A stretch of 64,000 nucleotides of DNA. Origin: Closterium sp. NIES-65 (lineage: Eukaryota; Streptophyta; Zygnematophyceae; Desmidiales; Closteriaceae). Location of the stretch: the NCBI GenBank assembly GCA_948144175.1, contig CANXME010000418.1, positions 681,001 to 745,000 on the forward strand, read 5' to 3'. The notes under the pieces were generated by a model that searched no databases, was not told the origin of the DNA, and saw nothing but the letters and a program-made list of their open reading frames with translations. Shown in pieces: positions 39,601-49,730 of this stretch; within the stretch, counting starts at the first letter, position 1, and each line of letters starts with the position of its first letter. The position numbers and the translations under genes were made by a program.

Positions 39601-40236
39601 TGATTCATTATTAGTAAAGACCAGCGTGATTTTAGAATTGTCCCACCCAGTATTTCCCCTTTGTGGAATCATTGCTGCGGTCGCCATTTTTTTTTCCTCC
39701 ATTGTGTGTTATGATATAAAAAATCTCATTTGCCCACCCCGCTGTTCCCTTCAGGATCTCGTCCAGAGAGCAGCGCAGCAGCAGGCAGCCTCTGCTGCAG
39801 TGGGTGGTGGCTGTACCGGAGGGGACAGTAACGAGATGGCTGCTCTGAGAGAAGAGCTGGAGGCGTGCAGAGAGCGTTTGGCCGAGCAGGTATGTGTGAG
39901 GAGTCTATGTTTGAGGCGCGTAAATAATGCGGATTGTAACGAGGATGGAGCACACTGGGAGGGGAGGGGCAGGGCGGGGGAGAGTGGTAAGGGATGGAAG
40001 AAGGGGAGGGAGTGGAGCAGAGGGGAGGAGGAGATAGATAGATGGGCAAAGAGGGGTAGTGGATTGGGTGGTGTGCTGGTGTGGGGATGCTTAGGAGTGG
40101 AAGTGGAGGAGAGCTGGAAAGAATTATGATAATTCTCGGCCTTGGAATTCTGACCGTCGTTGCTGCTTTTCCCTTCTCCCTGTACCCTCCCTTCCAGGAG
40201 CTCCTGATATGCAACTACATGCACACCCCAGGGTGA
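36699..40236 (+). CDS. SSX2IP/ADIP-family coiled-coil protein (afadin/alpha-actinin-binding family)
   Basis: Ten exons join in frame to 386 residues: 36699-36836, 37055-37249, 37748-37837, 38122-38265, 38496-38561, 38871-38948, 39146-39343, 39504-39581, 39755-39889 and 40198-40236. The N-terminus has the family signature QNLDHCIAYLNESLVLLGLP. It is followed by CDCIYQLVQQRQADAKQL, long coiled coils (ESRSDRLEDELEVARRKIQ, EFKAQIKKLRAERDELSKHV), EFVKLQEKL, then RATWGGKKSDSNFYKRM, which matches plant members, and HERQLRAVGEDSKQLMAVIR. An acidic Glu-rich stretch and a short C-terminus ELLICNYMHTPG end it. Animal SSX2IP (Msd1) anchors microtubules at centrosomes and basal bodies; yeast and plant relatives act in microtubule organisation. 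Introns hold echoes of exons 3 and 4 and a donor-site repeat. Confidence 0.9.
37546..37675 (+). pseudogene. Two-part echo of SSX2IP-like exon 3, with a stop
   Basis: It begins with CCAG|GAGCAAAAGGCGGCGG and repeats EFKA, then TAG in place of CAG, then IKK. A second block repeats RAERDELSK, followed by QLCG instead of HVIALQ. The two halves are separated by TTAGTAATTACTAATTC. The authentic exon is at 37748-37837. Confidence 0.87.
37832..37915 (+). repeat. 21-bp tandem repeat of the exon 3 donor, 4 copies
   Basis: CTGCAG|GTGAGTCAGCAAG repeats at 37832, 37853, 37874 and 37895. The first unit contains the authentic exon 3 end (37837). Three of the four keep a perfect CAG|GTGAGT donor; one reads GTGACT. 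Use of a downstream donor would add seven codons per unit, in frame and without a stop. Confidence 0.93.
38329..38382 (+). pseudogene. Echo of SSX2IP-like exon 4 internal segment
   Basis: GAGAGGCTAGGGTTGTGCGT and GGCAAGCGCATGCCCGCCAG repeat the KLASCVGGKRTPPRQ codons downstream of the authentic exon 4. Confidence 0.8.
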
Positions 40237-42112
40237 GCTCCTGATATGCAACTACATGTATGTTGAGGTGATGCGATACGAAGTTTATTGGTATATGCTG
40301 TGAGATAATGTGTGTGTCAAGACAGTTGATTCGAGCATCTCGTGAGTCTTTTAGGTCGTCCTGCACATTATCCATGATGCATTTGTTAGTGTTCTCACGG
40401 CCCCTCTCGCGCTGCATTTTTTGCTGTACCAGGAGCGCTAAGAAGACGCCCTCCAATAGGAGAGGGGATTTGACGCCACTCTACACCGCCCAGCCATCCT
40501 GGGCTAGTTGACAAAGGCGATAATGTAGGCTCCCTACAAGGTCCAAGTTCCAGCATTTTGCTGGAAAGGCTGATAGATTGGTCCCTTCACTAGTACATGG
40601 TTAAAAAAATAAGATAGTGAGATTCATAGCCAGTAAGGAGCACGTAACTTCACATGTATTTTTAGTGTCTTAATTGCTGATCCAGGTGGCTCCAAACCTA
40701 GGTTATTACTGTGAGCGTATTTTTTTCCCGCCAACAGACGTCCCATCTGCAGTAATTGCTGCTCTGCCACAGTCAGCACGAACCTATTGCATGACGTAAG
40801 GGTCGAGTTGCGGGCGCATGCCATCCACGTGAGGAATGAAGAGTTGTTCCTTGGACGAGTTGAGCTAGCTAACTGCCACTTGTGTCGTTTTCAGGCTGGG
40901 TGAGCTGTGCAGCGACAGCTCTGTCCCGTAGCGGACCAGGGTGGCAAAGCAGTCCCCCTCTCGGACTCTCTCCTTCCTCCCTGGTTGCCTACGGCGGTTG
41001 TTTGCGCCACAGGTAATACACCACCTTCGCAGAAGTAATCAGAAAATTTGGAAGGTCAATTACGACTGAGAATGCTATGCGCTTCTTACAGTGAAATATC
41101 ATTCACCTTGAAAAAATACAAACATTCGAGGGTAAATGAGTTATGCACTGCTTATAATTACCACAAGCCAACAATGGCAATATCGAAGAACGTGAAACGT
41201 CAACGTTTGTGTCATACTTTACAAGAGACGACGACAGTCTCACACATTTGTGCCTGGCAAAAAATAAGTGAAAATCAGACGACTGTACAGATGTGCAGTC
41301 TCTTTCACTTACGACAAATCCAGAACAATTCGTAAACTGTAGCAAAGCGAGCCAGCACGCAATGCGAGCATCCTCCTCCGCATGCCCGCTCTCATGCGAG
41401 ACGAATCGCGATTCCTTCGTGGGAAAAGCGCCGCCAAGCTGTTGCCTTTCGCACGCCTTGTGCTGTCGCGGATGTTTCGCGACGATAGCGTTGTTCGCTG
41501 GGCACTCCTTGATCGTTTCTACACGTGTCACGTTGCCACGATAGATTGTGCGACAGCTGTGACATGGACATGACTCAGAGCAGCAACAGAATGTTGCTGT
41601 TGCCGAAAGTCCTTTCCATGTCAGCCAGTCTAGAAACTGCCATCAACCGAATCTGCCCGGGACGCTCAACTCATCCTGCCTGACTCACGCGCGAAAAACT
41701 GCCATTCTGCGCGAACAGAAGCAAGCGTGCAAGGCGGGTCAGACGAAAGTGGGGTGGAGATGACGAGTGGGACGAGCGCGTTCATTCTGCGGTTGAGAAG
41801 GAATGGAACGATCGCGATGGCGCATCAGCGGTAGTGCACAGAGAGGGGGATGATTGACTGAGCATCCCACCCAGGCCAAATCGGGATGGTAGACGGTCTT
41901 ATATGTTACAGAACGTTGCAGATTGGTCCAGGCGTTACGCCCATAGACTATTTTGCCCACCACCCGTGCTCCATAACAAAATCTAGCTACCCCTCCGATC
42001 TGAGTCAGTGGTCATTTTTGTTAGCTCCAGCCACATTTCTCGCACCATTCCAGTGTTGTCGTTCGACTTAGATTGTCAACTTGACATATTCTGCCTTCAA
42101 TTCGTCTTCTCG
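40237..42112. other. Intergenic; starts with an echo of the SSX2IP-like last exon
   Basis: 40235-40258 repeats GAGCTCCTGATATGCAACTA directly after the stop, another terminal-exon echo. The rest contains only short frames on both strands that I do not recognise. Confidence 0.55.
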
Positions 42113-43129
42113 ATGGCTGCTGCTCACTGCGAACGCACAGGCATTCCACCAGTAGGCTCGCTAGCTCGCGCCGCCAGCCTACCGCTTCACCGGCAAAGCT
42201 CGCTTGACGCATTCAGGCGGCGCGTGAGTCCGCTTAAGATCGAGTCCCCTGCAACGGCAGACGAACCCGAGAAAGGGGCCCCTCTGAATCCGTGGGACAT
42301 TAACTACGACGAGATATTTCCGCAATGTGCGCGGCTAGCGGAGCAATTCAGCCACGTGTCGGTCCACCAGCAACGCACCAAAGAGCGCCACGCGCGGTCT
42401 CAAAGCGAGTTGCCGATCGCCGTTCTGCCGCCGCGTCACCAGAGCCGCTTCGAAGAAACTGCCGTCCGTCTCACGTCCTCGCCGCCGTCGCCTGCGGAGA
42501 ACTCCTCGTCGCGAGCCCGCAGCTTCCGCGAATTGCGCTCTCGCGTTCTCGGCTGCTCTCTCGGCTCGCCATGCACCGTGTCGCTCGCAAACTTGCGTCA
42601 ACGAGACGAAGGTTCCCGATCGCAAGACGCTGGGCGTTTCGAGGCACATCCGGAAGAGGCGGGCTTGCGTGATTGGTGCTGGGCGAGGCAGGGGAAGAGT
42701 AACAGTCTCGGCGGAGAAATCTCCGTAACCGAACCCTGTTACGATGTCGGCGGTGATTACGATAACGGAGCAGACTTCAACGGCGCGCCGAAGCAGCTTA
42801 ATTTTTCCTGCCCCCGTTACCTGTGCAAGCAGGCGTCTGAACCGCGAATGTCCGGGCCAACATTCAATCATTATGATTGGTCCTCCGATTTTGGCGAAGT
42901 TTGCGATCGGCGGGCCAAAAGTTTCGCTCTCGACCGGGTACCCGTGGCGAGCATTTGTGACGCGTATCTCGGGCTTGACGATCTGGACGACGCTGCTTTC
43001 TCGGACGACGACGCCTGTTTGTTCACCGAGGAGATGCTGCTTGCGAGCGAAATCGGCACGTTTCGCGAAGAGGTTGCGAACGAAGGCGAAATCAGGGAAG
43101 TAAATGTGGAGGTGTTGCCGGGGAATTAA
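42113..43129 (+). CDS. Unrecognised single-exon protein, about 338 residues
   Basis: The frame from the ATG at 42113 is open for 338 codons, with no intron-like sequence. The composition looks protein-like: basic, Ser-rich N-terminal half (RAASLPLHRQSSLDAFRRR, SSRARSFRELRSRVLG), then an acidic C-terminal third with LDDLDDAAFSDDDACLFTEE. There is no signal peptide, membrane helix or named domain that I can see. SLPLHRQSSL resembles a 14-3-3 or basophilic kinase target but this is only inference. An ATG further upstream in the same frame (42008) would add a hydrophobic leader and is less likely. A long antisense frame (42335-43393) overlaps it; I prefer the plus strand because of its composition. 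Confidence 0.55.
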   Translation: MAAAHCERTGIPPVGSLARAASLPLHRQSSLDAFRRRVSPLKIESPATADEPEKGAPLNPWDINYDEIFPQCARLAEQFSHVSVHQQRTKERHARSQSELPIAVLPPRHQSRFEETAVRLTSSPPSPAENSSSRARSFRELRSRVLGCSLGSPCTVSLANLRQRDEGSRSQDAGRFEAHPEEAGLRDWCWARQGKSNSLGGEISVTEPCYDVGGDYDNGADFNGAPKQLNFSCPRYLCKQASEPRMSGPTFNHYDWSSDFGEVCDRRAKSFALDRVPVASICDAYLGLDDLDDAAFSDDDACLFTEEMLLASEIGTFREEVANEGEIREVNVEVLPGN

Positions 43130-44270
43130 GCGCGCGCGTTGCCAAAGTAGCGTGTGGCGGAGCGATCTTCCGTAAGGGGCAACGGCGCAACCAGAAATCC
43201 GCCGCCTTATTGTCACGGCGTCCCGGAGTTTTCTAGGCGGTGGCAGACGATTGGAGCTTGTTCTGCTGTCCGCCGTCCGATTACCCAACTGCTGGATCGA
43301 GTGACATGTTGAATTCAGGCCTGCATGCAGCAGCCTCTTTTTCTGTGGGCGTAGCTTTGCCCTGGTTTGTTTATGCATTGTGCATTGTGACACCCAAAAA
43401 CAACATAATAGAGTCGCCTTTCAGCGACTTGTACTGTATTTACTATTGGTCAGCCTTGCTAATAAGGGATTTACTGTTCACTCTAAACAGTACTTTCCAA
43501 CTCACCCTTATCTTTATCTTCCTAGATTTCCTAGTGCCATGTGGCCAGGGCCCAAAATATCAGGGTAAAATACCCTTTTTGCCCTTTCTGTAGGCTGCTT
43601 TTTTCTAGTTACCCTGATCTAGGCCGGCTATGAATTGTGTTACCCTTTCTCCCAAATAATGGGTTTTTGGTTACCCTTACAAATTCAGCGTAGGCGTTTC
43701 GTTACCCTGTGTAGAAAGGGTGGGCTCTGAGTTACCCTGAAACCGAATCTCCCTTAGCGAGGATTCGCCCAGATGCACTGCACCCCTCACGTAACGCCCT
43801 GCCGCCCTGCTCTGTGTTCCCAACGTGCGGTGAAAAAAAATTCCCCCGCTGCGCGGAGACCCACCATCAGGCTCCTAGATTCGTTTTGTGGTAGTCTGAC
43901 GCCTCAGAGTACACCCCTCTGTCAAGATAAGGAGCTTAGGGTTTAGGACTTAGGCGTAGGATGGTATCGAGAGGGATGGAAGATTGGCCAAAGAGCGGTT
44001 TCATTATGAGATTGGGAGTACAAATAGGAAGAAGGGGAAGGGGAAAGGGTACACCACCAGTAGTTGGTATCTAATAACTACCAGCTAACTGTAGGCAGTT
44101 ATAAGGTATGCAAATACAATTCAACACCCTCTTCCTAGTCTGGCTGTCAGAGTTACCTATTTTTTTTAGTCTGAAAAATCAGACAAGCACAACTTCTTTT
44201 GTCTGAACTGTCAGAGTTACTTCAAATTTCAAGATGTTAATGCAGTTTCATAACAACATACGGTAGCTAT
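43130..44270. other. Intergenic, with repeat remnants
   Basis: No gene recognised. A 31-bp-period GTTACCCT repeat lies at 43560-43741. Near 44169 there is a small palindrome TCTGAAAAATCAGAC that also occurs near 60951, so both copia insertions sit close to the same kind of sequence. Confidence 0.5.
43560..43741. repeat. Degenerate ~31-bp repeat with GTTACCCT, ends in inverted TCAGGGTAA/TTACCCTGA
   Basis: GTTACCCT occurs at 43608, 43639, 43670, 43702 and 43732, spaced 31, 31, 32 and 30 bp, with diverged spacers. The outer ends are a 9-bp inverted repeat, so it may instead be a small TIR element with internal repeats. Confidence 0.6.
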
Positions 44271-45198
44271 TGTTGGGCTGAAAAACCCCCTTAGGATCTT
44301 TGGTAGAGTAAATCTCTGGGTAGAGTGATGTGGTAGCGGAAGCGTTTAATGATGAGACTCTGAACCACCTTGCACTAGTGTGTGAGAACAAAGTGAGTTG
44401 ATTAAAGCAAACAAGTACAAAGGTTTATATAGGAGTACAAGGAATACGAAGAGATACCGTATAGTTCCGGCTAGAAGACCCGGGGGACTCTACAAATGCT
44501 GGAAATCGTGCTCGGGTGGACATTATGGCGGCAACAATTTTTTAAGACCCGGGGTAACCTATTTGTCAATTATCAATCTGATATTTAGGGTGTACGACTC
44601 AATTTGGGGTGGGGGGGTCTTATATTCGTAACGAATTCGCGAAAATTTCACGCGTGCGGCGCGTCAGATCTGTGTCAGAATTCGAGTCTGACACAAATGA
44701 AGTGTCAGAATTCGAGTTTGACACAAAAAGCGTGTCAGAATTCGAATTTACACTAGTAAAAGCTGACGCACAATATCAATTACAACTACTGTATACAGAA
44801 AAGGGGGGTCTTATGATGATTAGAGGCGAAGGGGGGGTCCTCACAAAATCGGCCACAATAAGAGTCCCCCTACCCATACAAGAGTCCCGGGGGACCTTCT
44901 TACCGGCGGGTCTTCTAGCCGGAACTATACGGTATGAATGACAACTGTTTTACTGTTGGCTGTTGCGGTTCGATACAGTGCAACTCGGGCAACTGCTCAA
45001 TATCGAGTCAGTTGTGTGTCCTTGCTGTCGCGCTGCCTTTGTCAAGTCAAAGGTCGCTGACCTTTGACTTTCCTGTAACCTCCAGCGGTTACTTCAACCT
45101 CCGAGGGTTGACTCGCTAGTGCCTCGATATGATTTGCTTCGCTTGTGCCTTGGTGTTTCGACACGATAGAAGCGCTTTAGGACCGATTGTTTCCAACA
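44271..45198 (-). repeat. 3' LTR of copia 1, interrupted by a nested element
   Basis: 450 bp of LTR sequence matches 50376-50825 almost exactly once the 476-bp insertion and its TA duplication are removed. The two LTRs differ by only a few bases, so insertion is fairly recent. Confidence 0.95.
44457..44932. mobile_element. 476-bp TIR element nested in the copia 1 LTR
   Basis: The ends are inverted repeats CCGTATAGTTCCGGCTAGAA on both sides, continuing GACCCG, and TA is duplicated (44455-44456, 44933-44934). The empty site is preserved in the other LTR (GAGATATGAATG), which proves the borders. The interior has three ~30-bp repeats (GTGTCAGAATTCGAGT) and no transposase frame. TA duplication fits a Tc1/mariner-type non-autonomous element; its TIR differs from the one at 14510-15027. 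Confidence 0.93.
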
Positions 45199-45210
45199 CT
45201 CCCCTTCGCT
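45199..45210 (-). other. Polypurine tract of copia 1
   Basis: On the minus strand GCGAAGGGGAG directly precedes the LTR start, the place and composition expected for plus-strand DNA priming. Confidence 0.7.
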
Positions 45211-45286
45211 TCTGGAGTGTCGCTGACGTGGCTCTGTCCAGTCAGCAACATGTAGTATTCGAACTTCTGCTTTCCGAGTTTCTTGG

Positions 45287-45900
45287 TCAAGTAGCTGCCA
45301 TCTTGGACGTGGGACAGTATGACAGGACGAGTCTTCCCTTCTCGATCTCGTCCTTCACGAAGAAGTATCGCAGGGCGATGTGTTTCGTCCTGTTCGCAAA
45401 ACCGTTCTTGTTGGCGATGCGAATTGCAGATTGGTTGTCGCAGAACAGAGTGAAGTTGGGTAACTCGGCTAACTTTGCTTCTTCTAGCAGTTCGCGAAGG
45501 TAGAGTCCTTCCTTGGTGGCTGAGCAGAGTGCAATATATTCTGCTTCAGCTGACGAGAGAGCAATTAGTTCTTGCTTGCTCGATTGCCAGGAGATAGGCC
45601 CGATAGGCTCGAAGCGATAGATATAGCCGTTGCGCGATCGTCTGTTGTCGGAGTCGCCCGCGTGATCTGCGTCGACGTAACCAATTAGCTTAGGCGGTGC
45701 AGTTGCGTTTTTATGATAGGTCAGGCCGACCGTCGGGGTGCTGACGAAGTAGTGAAGAGCGCGGTCGAGTTCTGCCAGATGTTCTGCTTCAGGCCTTTTG
45801 AGATAGGTAGCGAGCTGGCTTGCGGAGTATGAGAGGTCGGGACGACAGGTGACGGCTGCGAAGGTAGTCTCGTATGCCGGCGGGCTTGAGTAGGGCGGAG
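45287..45900 (-). pseudogene. Copia 1 RNase H domain
   Basis: The segment reads RPDLSYSASQLATYLKRP, then GYVDADHAGDSDNRRSRNGY, then LSSAEAEYIALCSATKEG and FCDNQSAIRIANKNGFANRT. The D-E-D residues of RNase H are in place. It is in a different frame from the RT segment upstream and stops early in TSKMAAT, where other copia elements continue into LTK. RNase H removes the RNA strand during reverse transcription. Confidence 0.9.
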
Positions 45901-46046
45901 CCTCCTTTGTCGTTCCCTGCCGTGTAGCGGTATGGCGTGGAGATGGCTGTTGGTGTGAGCGTAAAGCGTTTGGCGATGGTGTCGGCATATTTTTCGGCGC
46001 TGAGGTAGATCGCGTTCTTTTCTTCGCGGATGTCGAGGCCGAGGTA

Positions 46047-47051
46047 CTAAGTGACGGTAGATGAGACTGTGAGCGTGAGGTCTTGCTGCAGCTCCCCTTC
46101 AAACCAGGTGGTGATGCCGTCAGTCGAGCCGATGTAGAGGAGATCATCCACGTAGACGATTAGCAGGATGTAGTCTTCGTCTTTGGTGAGCCGGTACATG
46201 CCTTGATCGTGCGGTAGTTGCTTGAAGCCGATGCGGATGAGGCGAGCGTGCAGGTGCTGTTGCCACAGTCGCGGGGCCTGCTTGATGCCGTAGAGTGACT
46301 TGAGTAGCTGGCAAACTTGGTTGAGTTCTCCGTGGGAGCTGTGCGGTAACTCAACGAAGATTTCGGCATCAACAGGTGCGTAGAGGAATGCGTTGGCGAC
46401 GTCGATTTGCCGCAGTTTCTTTTTCTTCATGGCGGCGATCGTGAGGAGGATTCGAAGTGAGGTATGTCGGCTAACTGGGGCGAATGTCTTGGTGAAGTCC
46501 CGTCCGTGCTCCTGATCGAATCCACGCACAACCCAGCGTGCTTTGAACTTCTCAATTGTGCCATCTGCTTTTGTTTTAACGCGGAAGACCCATTTCCCGG
46601 TGAGGATGGTTTTGTTCCTCGCCACACTGATGGGGACGACTTTCCAGGTGTTCCGTTCCTCCAGCGCCTTTAATTCTCTGTCCATGGCTTCACGCCATTT
46701 CTCCCTGTGTTCCCTCCCCAGAGCCTGTTGAACTGTAACAGGCTCCTTAGGAAGAATGTTGCCGTGGACTGCGGTGACGAGGCCGAGTATCTGCAGTCCA
46801 GTTTGTGAGTAGCGGGGAAGAGTTGCATCCTCGGGATAAGCTGCTTCATCTCCCGCTTCTGGATCAGGTATGAAATTCGGTCCTACTCGTTCTGCTTCGT
46901 TGGTGTTGACTGTCGCAGGTGATACGTAACCGTTGTCGGCGAAGTAGTAGAAGGTTTCGGCGTTGACACTTTCGCGAGGGTTGTCGTCGTCCATGGGAAC
47001 GTCGACGGAGCAGAACGGAAGAGGTCCGGCTTCTTCTGACGCGTTGTCCAC
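46047..47051 (-). pseudogene. Copia 1 reverse transcriptase domain
   Basis: The segment has the RVT_2 landmarks WREAMDRELKALEERNTW, GKWVFRVKTKADGTIEKFKA, RWVVRGFDQEHGRDF, IDVANAFLYAPV, LLKSLYGIKQAPRLW and the catalytic LLIVYVDDLLY. It is cut off from integrase by stops at about 47054 and 47292, and from the RNase H connection by a TAG after LTVSSTVT; YLGLDIREEKNAIYLS continues in frame beyond that stop. Confidence 0.93.
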
Positions 47052-47291
47052 ATTCTACTCGTCCCAGTCAGCTTCGTCTTCTGCGGAGGCGAAGGCTCTG
47101 TCGCCACGAAAACCACCTGTGGGATCTTGGTCCTCTTGCAGGTTGGCAAGGTATGTCTGGAGCGTGAGTCGTTCGTAGAAGATTACATCACGTGCTGCTA
47201 CTGTTTCCTTGGAGTGGACGTTGAAGATTTTCCACGCGTTGTAGTTCTTTTCGATGCCGAGGTGTAGTCCCCACTGTGCGCGTTGTGAAAA

Positions 47292-49715
47292 TCAGCCCGC
47301 TCGTGCTGCTGGGGGTCGATACTGTACCATACATCCGAACACTCGTAACATTTTTGTACTACCCTGTTTCCCTGTCCACAGCAGATGCGGTGATGCGTTG
47401 TTCGGAAGCGATGATGACGACAGCAGGTTGTGTAGCATGACAGCGTGGTCCATTGCTGCAGGCCACTGGTGGTTGGGTAGCCGCATGCCACGTAACAGTT
47501 TGCGCATGCTGTTCTGCAGAGTCCTGTTCATTCTTTCTACTACACCTTGCTGCTGATGGGCGTAGGGAAGAGAGAGGAGCTGCTTGATTCCCCTTTCTGC
47601 CAGATACTGCTTGAATCGCTGAGAGGTGTATTCTCCTCCCCCGTCTGACTGGAAGCTTTTCAACTTTACGCCCGACTCTCTTTCTGCTACTGGTAGCCAA
47701 GCAGCGAACGCTGCGAGGACCATGTCGCGGCTGGGTAGGTTTAGATGCCAGACGTAACGAGTGGCGGCGTCGATGAAGGTGATTGTGTAGTTGTAGATTG
47801 CTTGTCCTCGTTCCCGATTGTACAGGATGTCGCTGTACACCTTTTCGAGTGGTGCGTACGCGGGTGCGCTCGGGTTGTGATGAGGGGCGAACGGCCGATG
47901 TGGTAAGTCGGCTTCGGGGCAGGTAAGACAGGTTCCTCGTGCCCGTTGAAGTTCCTTGCCGTCGAGTAATAGTAACGAGTCCTTGTCAAGGACTCCTGCT
48001 CTTATTGTGTTGTTTAACACAGTGTTGCTTGGATGTCCCATCCTTGCGTGCCAGGTGCTTTCGACGGCGCGATGCCCGGGTGATCGACGGTATATGTCGG
48101 AGTTGGAATAGAAGCTGGCGATGAAGTTTGCGCTTCGATGAACTTCTCGTGGTGCTGGGTGGAGCTGTTGTGCTGGTGTTGGTGGTGTTTCGTCGACGAG
48201 GACTGGTGTCGTTGTTGCTGCTGCTCTTGTTGTTCCTGCTGCTGCCGATGATGTCTCTGCTGCTGCCGATGTTGTCTCTGCTGCTGCCGATGTTGTCTCT
48301 GCTGCTGCCGATGTTGTCTCTGCTGCTGCCGAATGTTGTATTGTTACTAACGCGTGTGTTCGTTCTGTTTCAGGGATGGTATGTGAATACGAAAAGCCTT
48401 CCGGGCTGAAGTCTGGATCAAGGTCTGGAGGATGTGTCCAGTCGGCGAAGTTCACTATGGCGTCGCTGTGTGCGGTGCCTAGGTCTGGGACGAAGTCAAG
48501 GACGAAGACGTTGTTTTTCAGAATCGCCTTTCCGATGTAGAGGCCGCCCTTCCCGTGGTACAGCTTGAACTCCTGGTTGGTATTATCGGCTTCTAGGTGT
48601 ATGCCTTTCGCCATCAACTGACTGACGCTCAGTAAGTTGTAGCCGAGTCCCTCCGCGATTAATACTTTTGACATTTGTAGTATAACGTTTGTCTCTCGTG
48701 ACTGAAGTTGTACAATCCCTTGTCGTTGTGTGCGCAGGTTCTGATTATTGGCGACTGTGATGACGACCTCTCGTTGAAGTCGGTGCTCACGTTGAACGAA
48801 GCGTCCCGAGAAGCACATGTGCTGTCCGCAGCAACTGTCCAAGAACCACGTGTCTTTCCCGGACGACTCGCTTTGGGCGATGGCGGCGTACGTCAGGTTC
48901 GGTTGAAGAGATTCGCGGCGAGGCGTGCTGTTGTCGAGTTGTTCTTCTGGTGAGTAGTGTGGTGGTGACTCGGCTACGCAGGAGTCGCTCAGCCTTGCCA
49001 TGCAGCTAACGATGTTTCTTGTTTCCTTTGCAGGTTGTCCTGTCGATGTTGTTGACGCTTGTACTGAAGTTGTCGGATTTGCTTGCGTTGAAGCGACTTG
49101 ACTGCTTGAAGGACGAAGATGGCGTTGCGGCGATGTTGACTGTTGTCGATTTGGGCAGTGCGTGCGAGGATGCCCTGAAGTCTTGCAGAGGTGGCAGAAC
49201 GGTGGTACTGGCTTCGGTTGTTGCTGCCGGTTGTTGTTGTAGTTGTAGCGTCGCTGAGTGTGGAACGCGAATTCGGGTACTGATACCTTTTTCTTGTGTT
49301 GTTCTTCTTGCAGGTCCATGTCTTGCTGTTCAGCATGGATTTCGGCGCAGAGTGCTGCTTCGGAGATTCTCCCGTGTGCTCGTAGTATGGTGCGAGTGGA
49401 GCGCCAGTGAGGACCAAGACCGTCGATGACAACCGTGACGAAGGCGTCTTCTGAAATTGATCCTCCACATCGAAGAAGCTTGTCGCGCAGCTCGCGGCAG
49501 CGACTGATATACGCCATTCCCTTCTCGCCTGGTTTCATCTCGATTGTTGTCAGCTGCGCCATTAACCGACTTGGGTTTACGCTGTCTGTTGCTTGATACA
49601 GGTTCTTCAAGTGATTGTACGCGAGCTCCGCGGAGTTGCCATATCCTCGGTAAGTCCTTATGTTCTGCTGTTGAGTCGGGGTGATGTTCCTCAGTAGTAT
49701 CGTGTACGCCATCAT
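47292..49715 (-). pseudogene. Copia 1 gag C-terminal part, protease and integrase
   Basis: This 807-codon frame carries the end of gag (LKNLYQATDSVNPSRLMAQL), a CCHC zinc knuckle CHLCKTSGHPRTHC, and the protease stretch WFLDSCCGQHMCFSG. The usual D-[ST]-G is DSC there. Ser/Ala/Glu/Thr repeats follow (21-bp DNA repeat, about 48235-48345), then GAG-pre-integrase WHARMGHPSNTVLN. The integrase has its triad in TFIDAATRYVWH, SDGGGEYTSQRF and VVERMNRTLQN. It ends at a TGA in PAARAG, after which WGLHLGIEKNYNAW continues in the same frame. Copia proteases need an Asp dyad; the changed Gly may matter. Confidence 0.92.
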
Positions 49716-49730
49716 CGATTGATAGGTGTA

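Noticed and set aside
42335..43393. 352-codon antisense frame over the orphan gene
   Set aside because: Its composition is less protein-like and it extends into non-coding flank. The plus-strand frame has a coherent basic-to-acidic layout.
43608..43741. Interstitial telomere repeat
   Set aside because: TTACCCT is not the plant unit CCCTAAA and the boxes are 31 bp apart.
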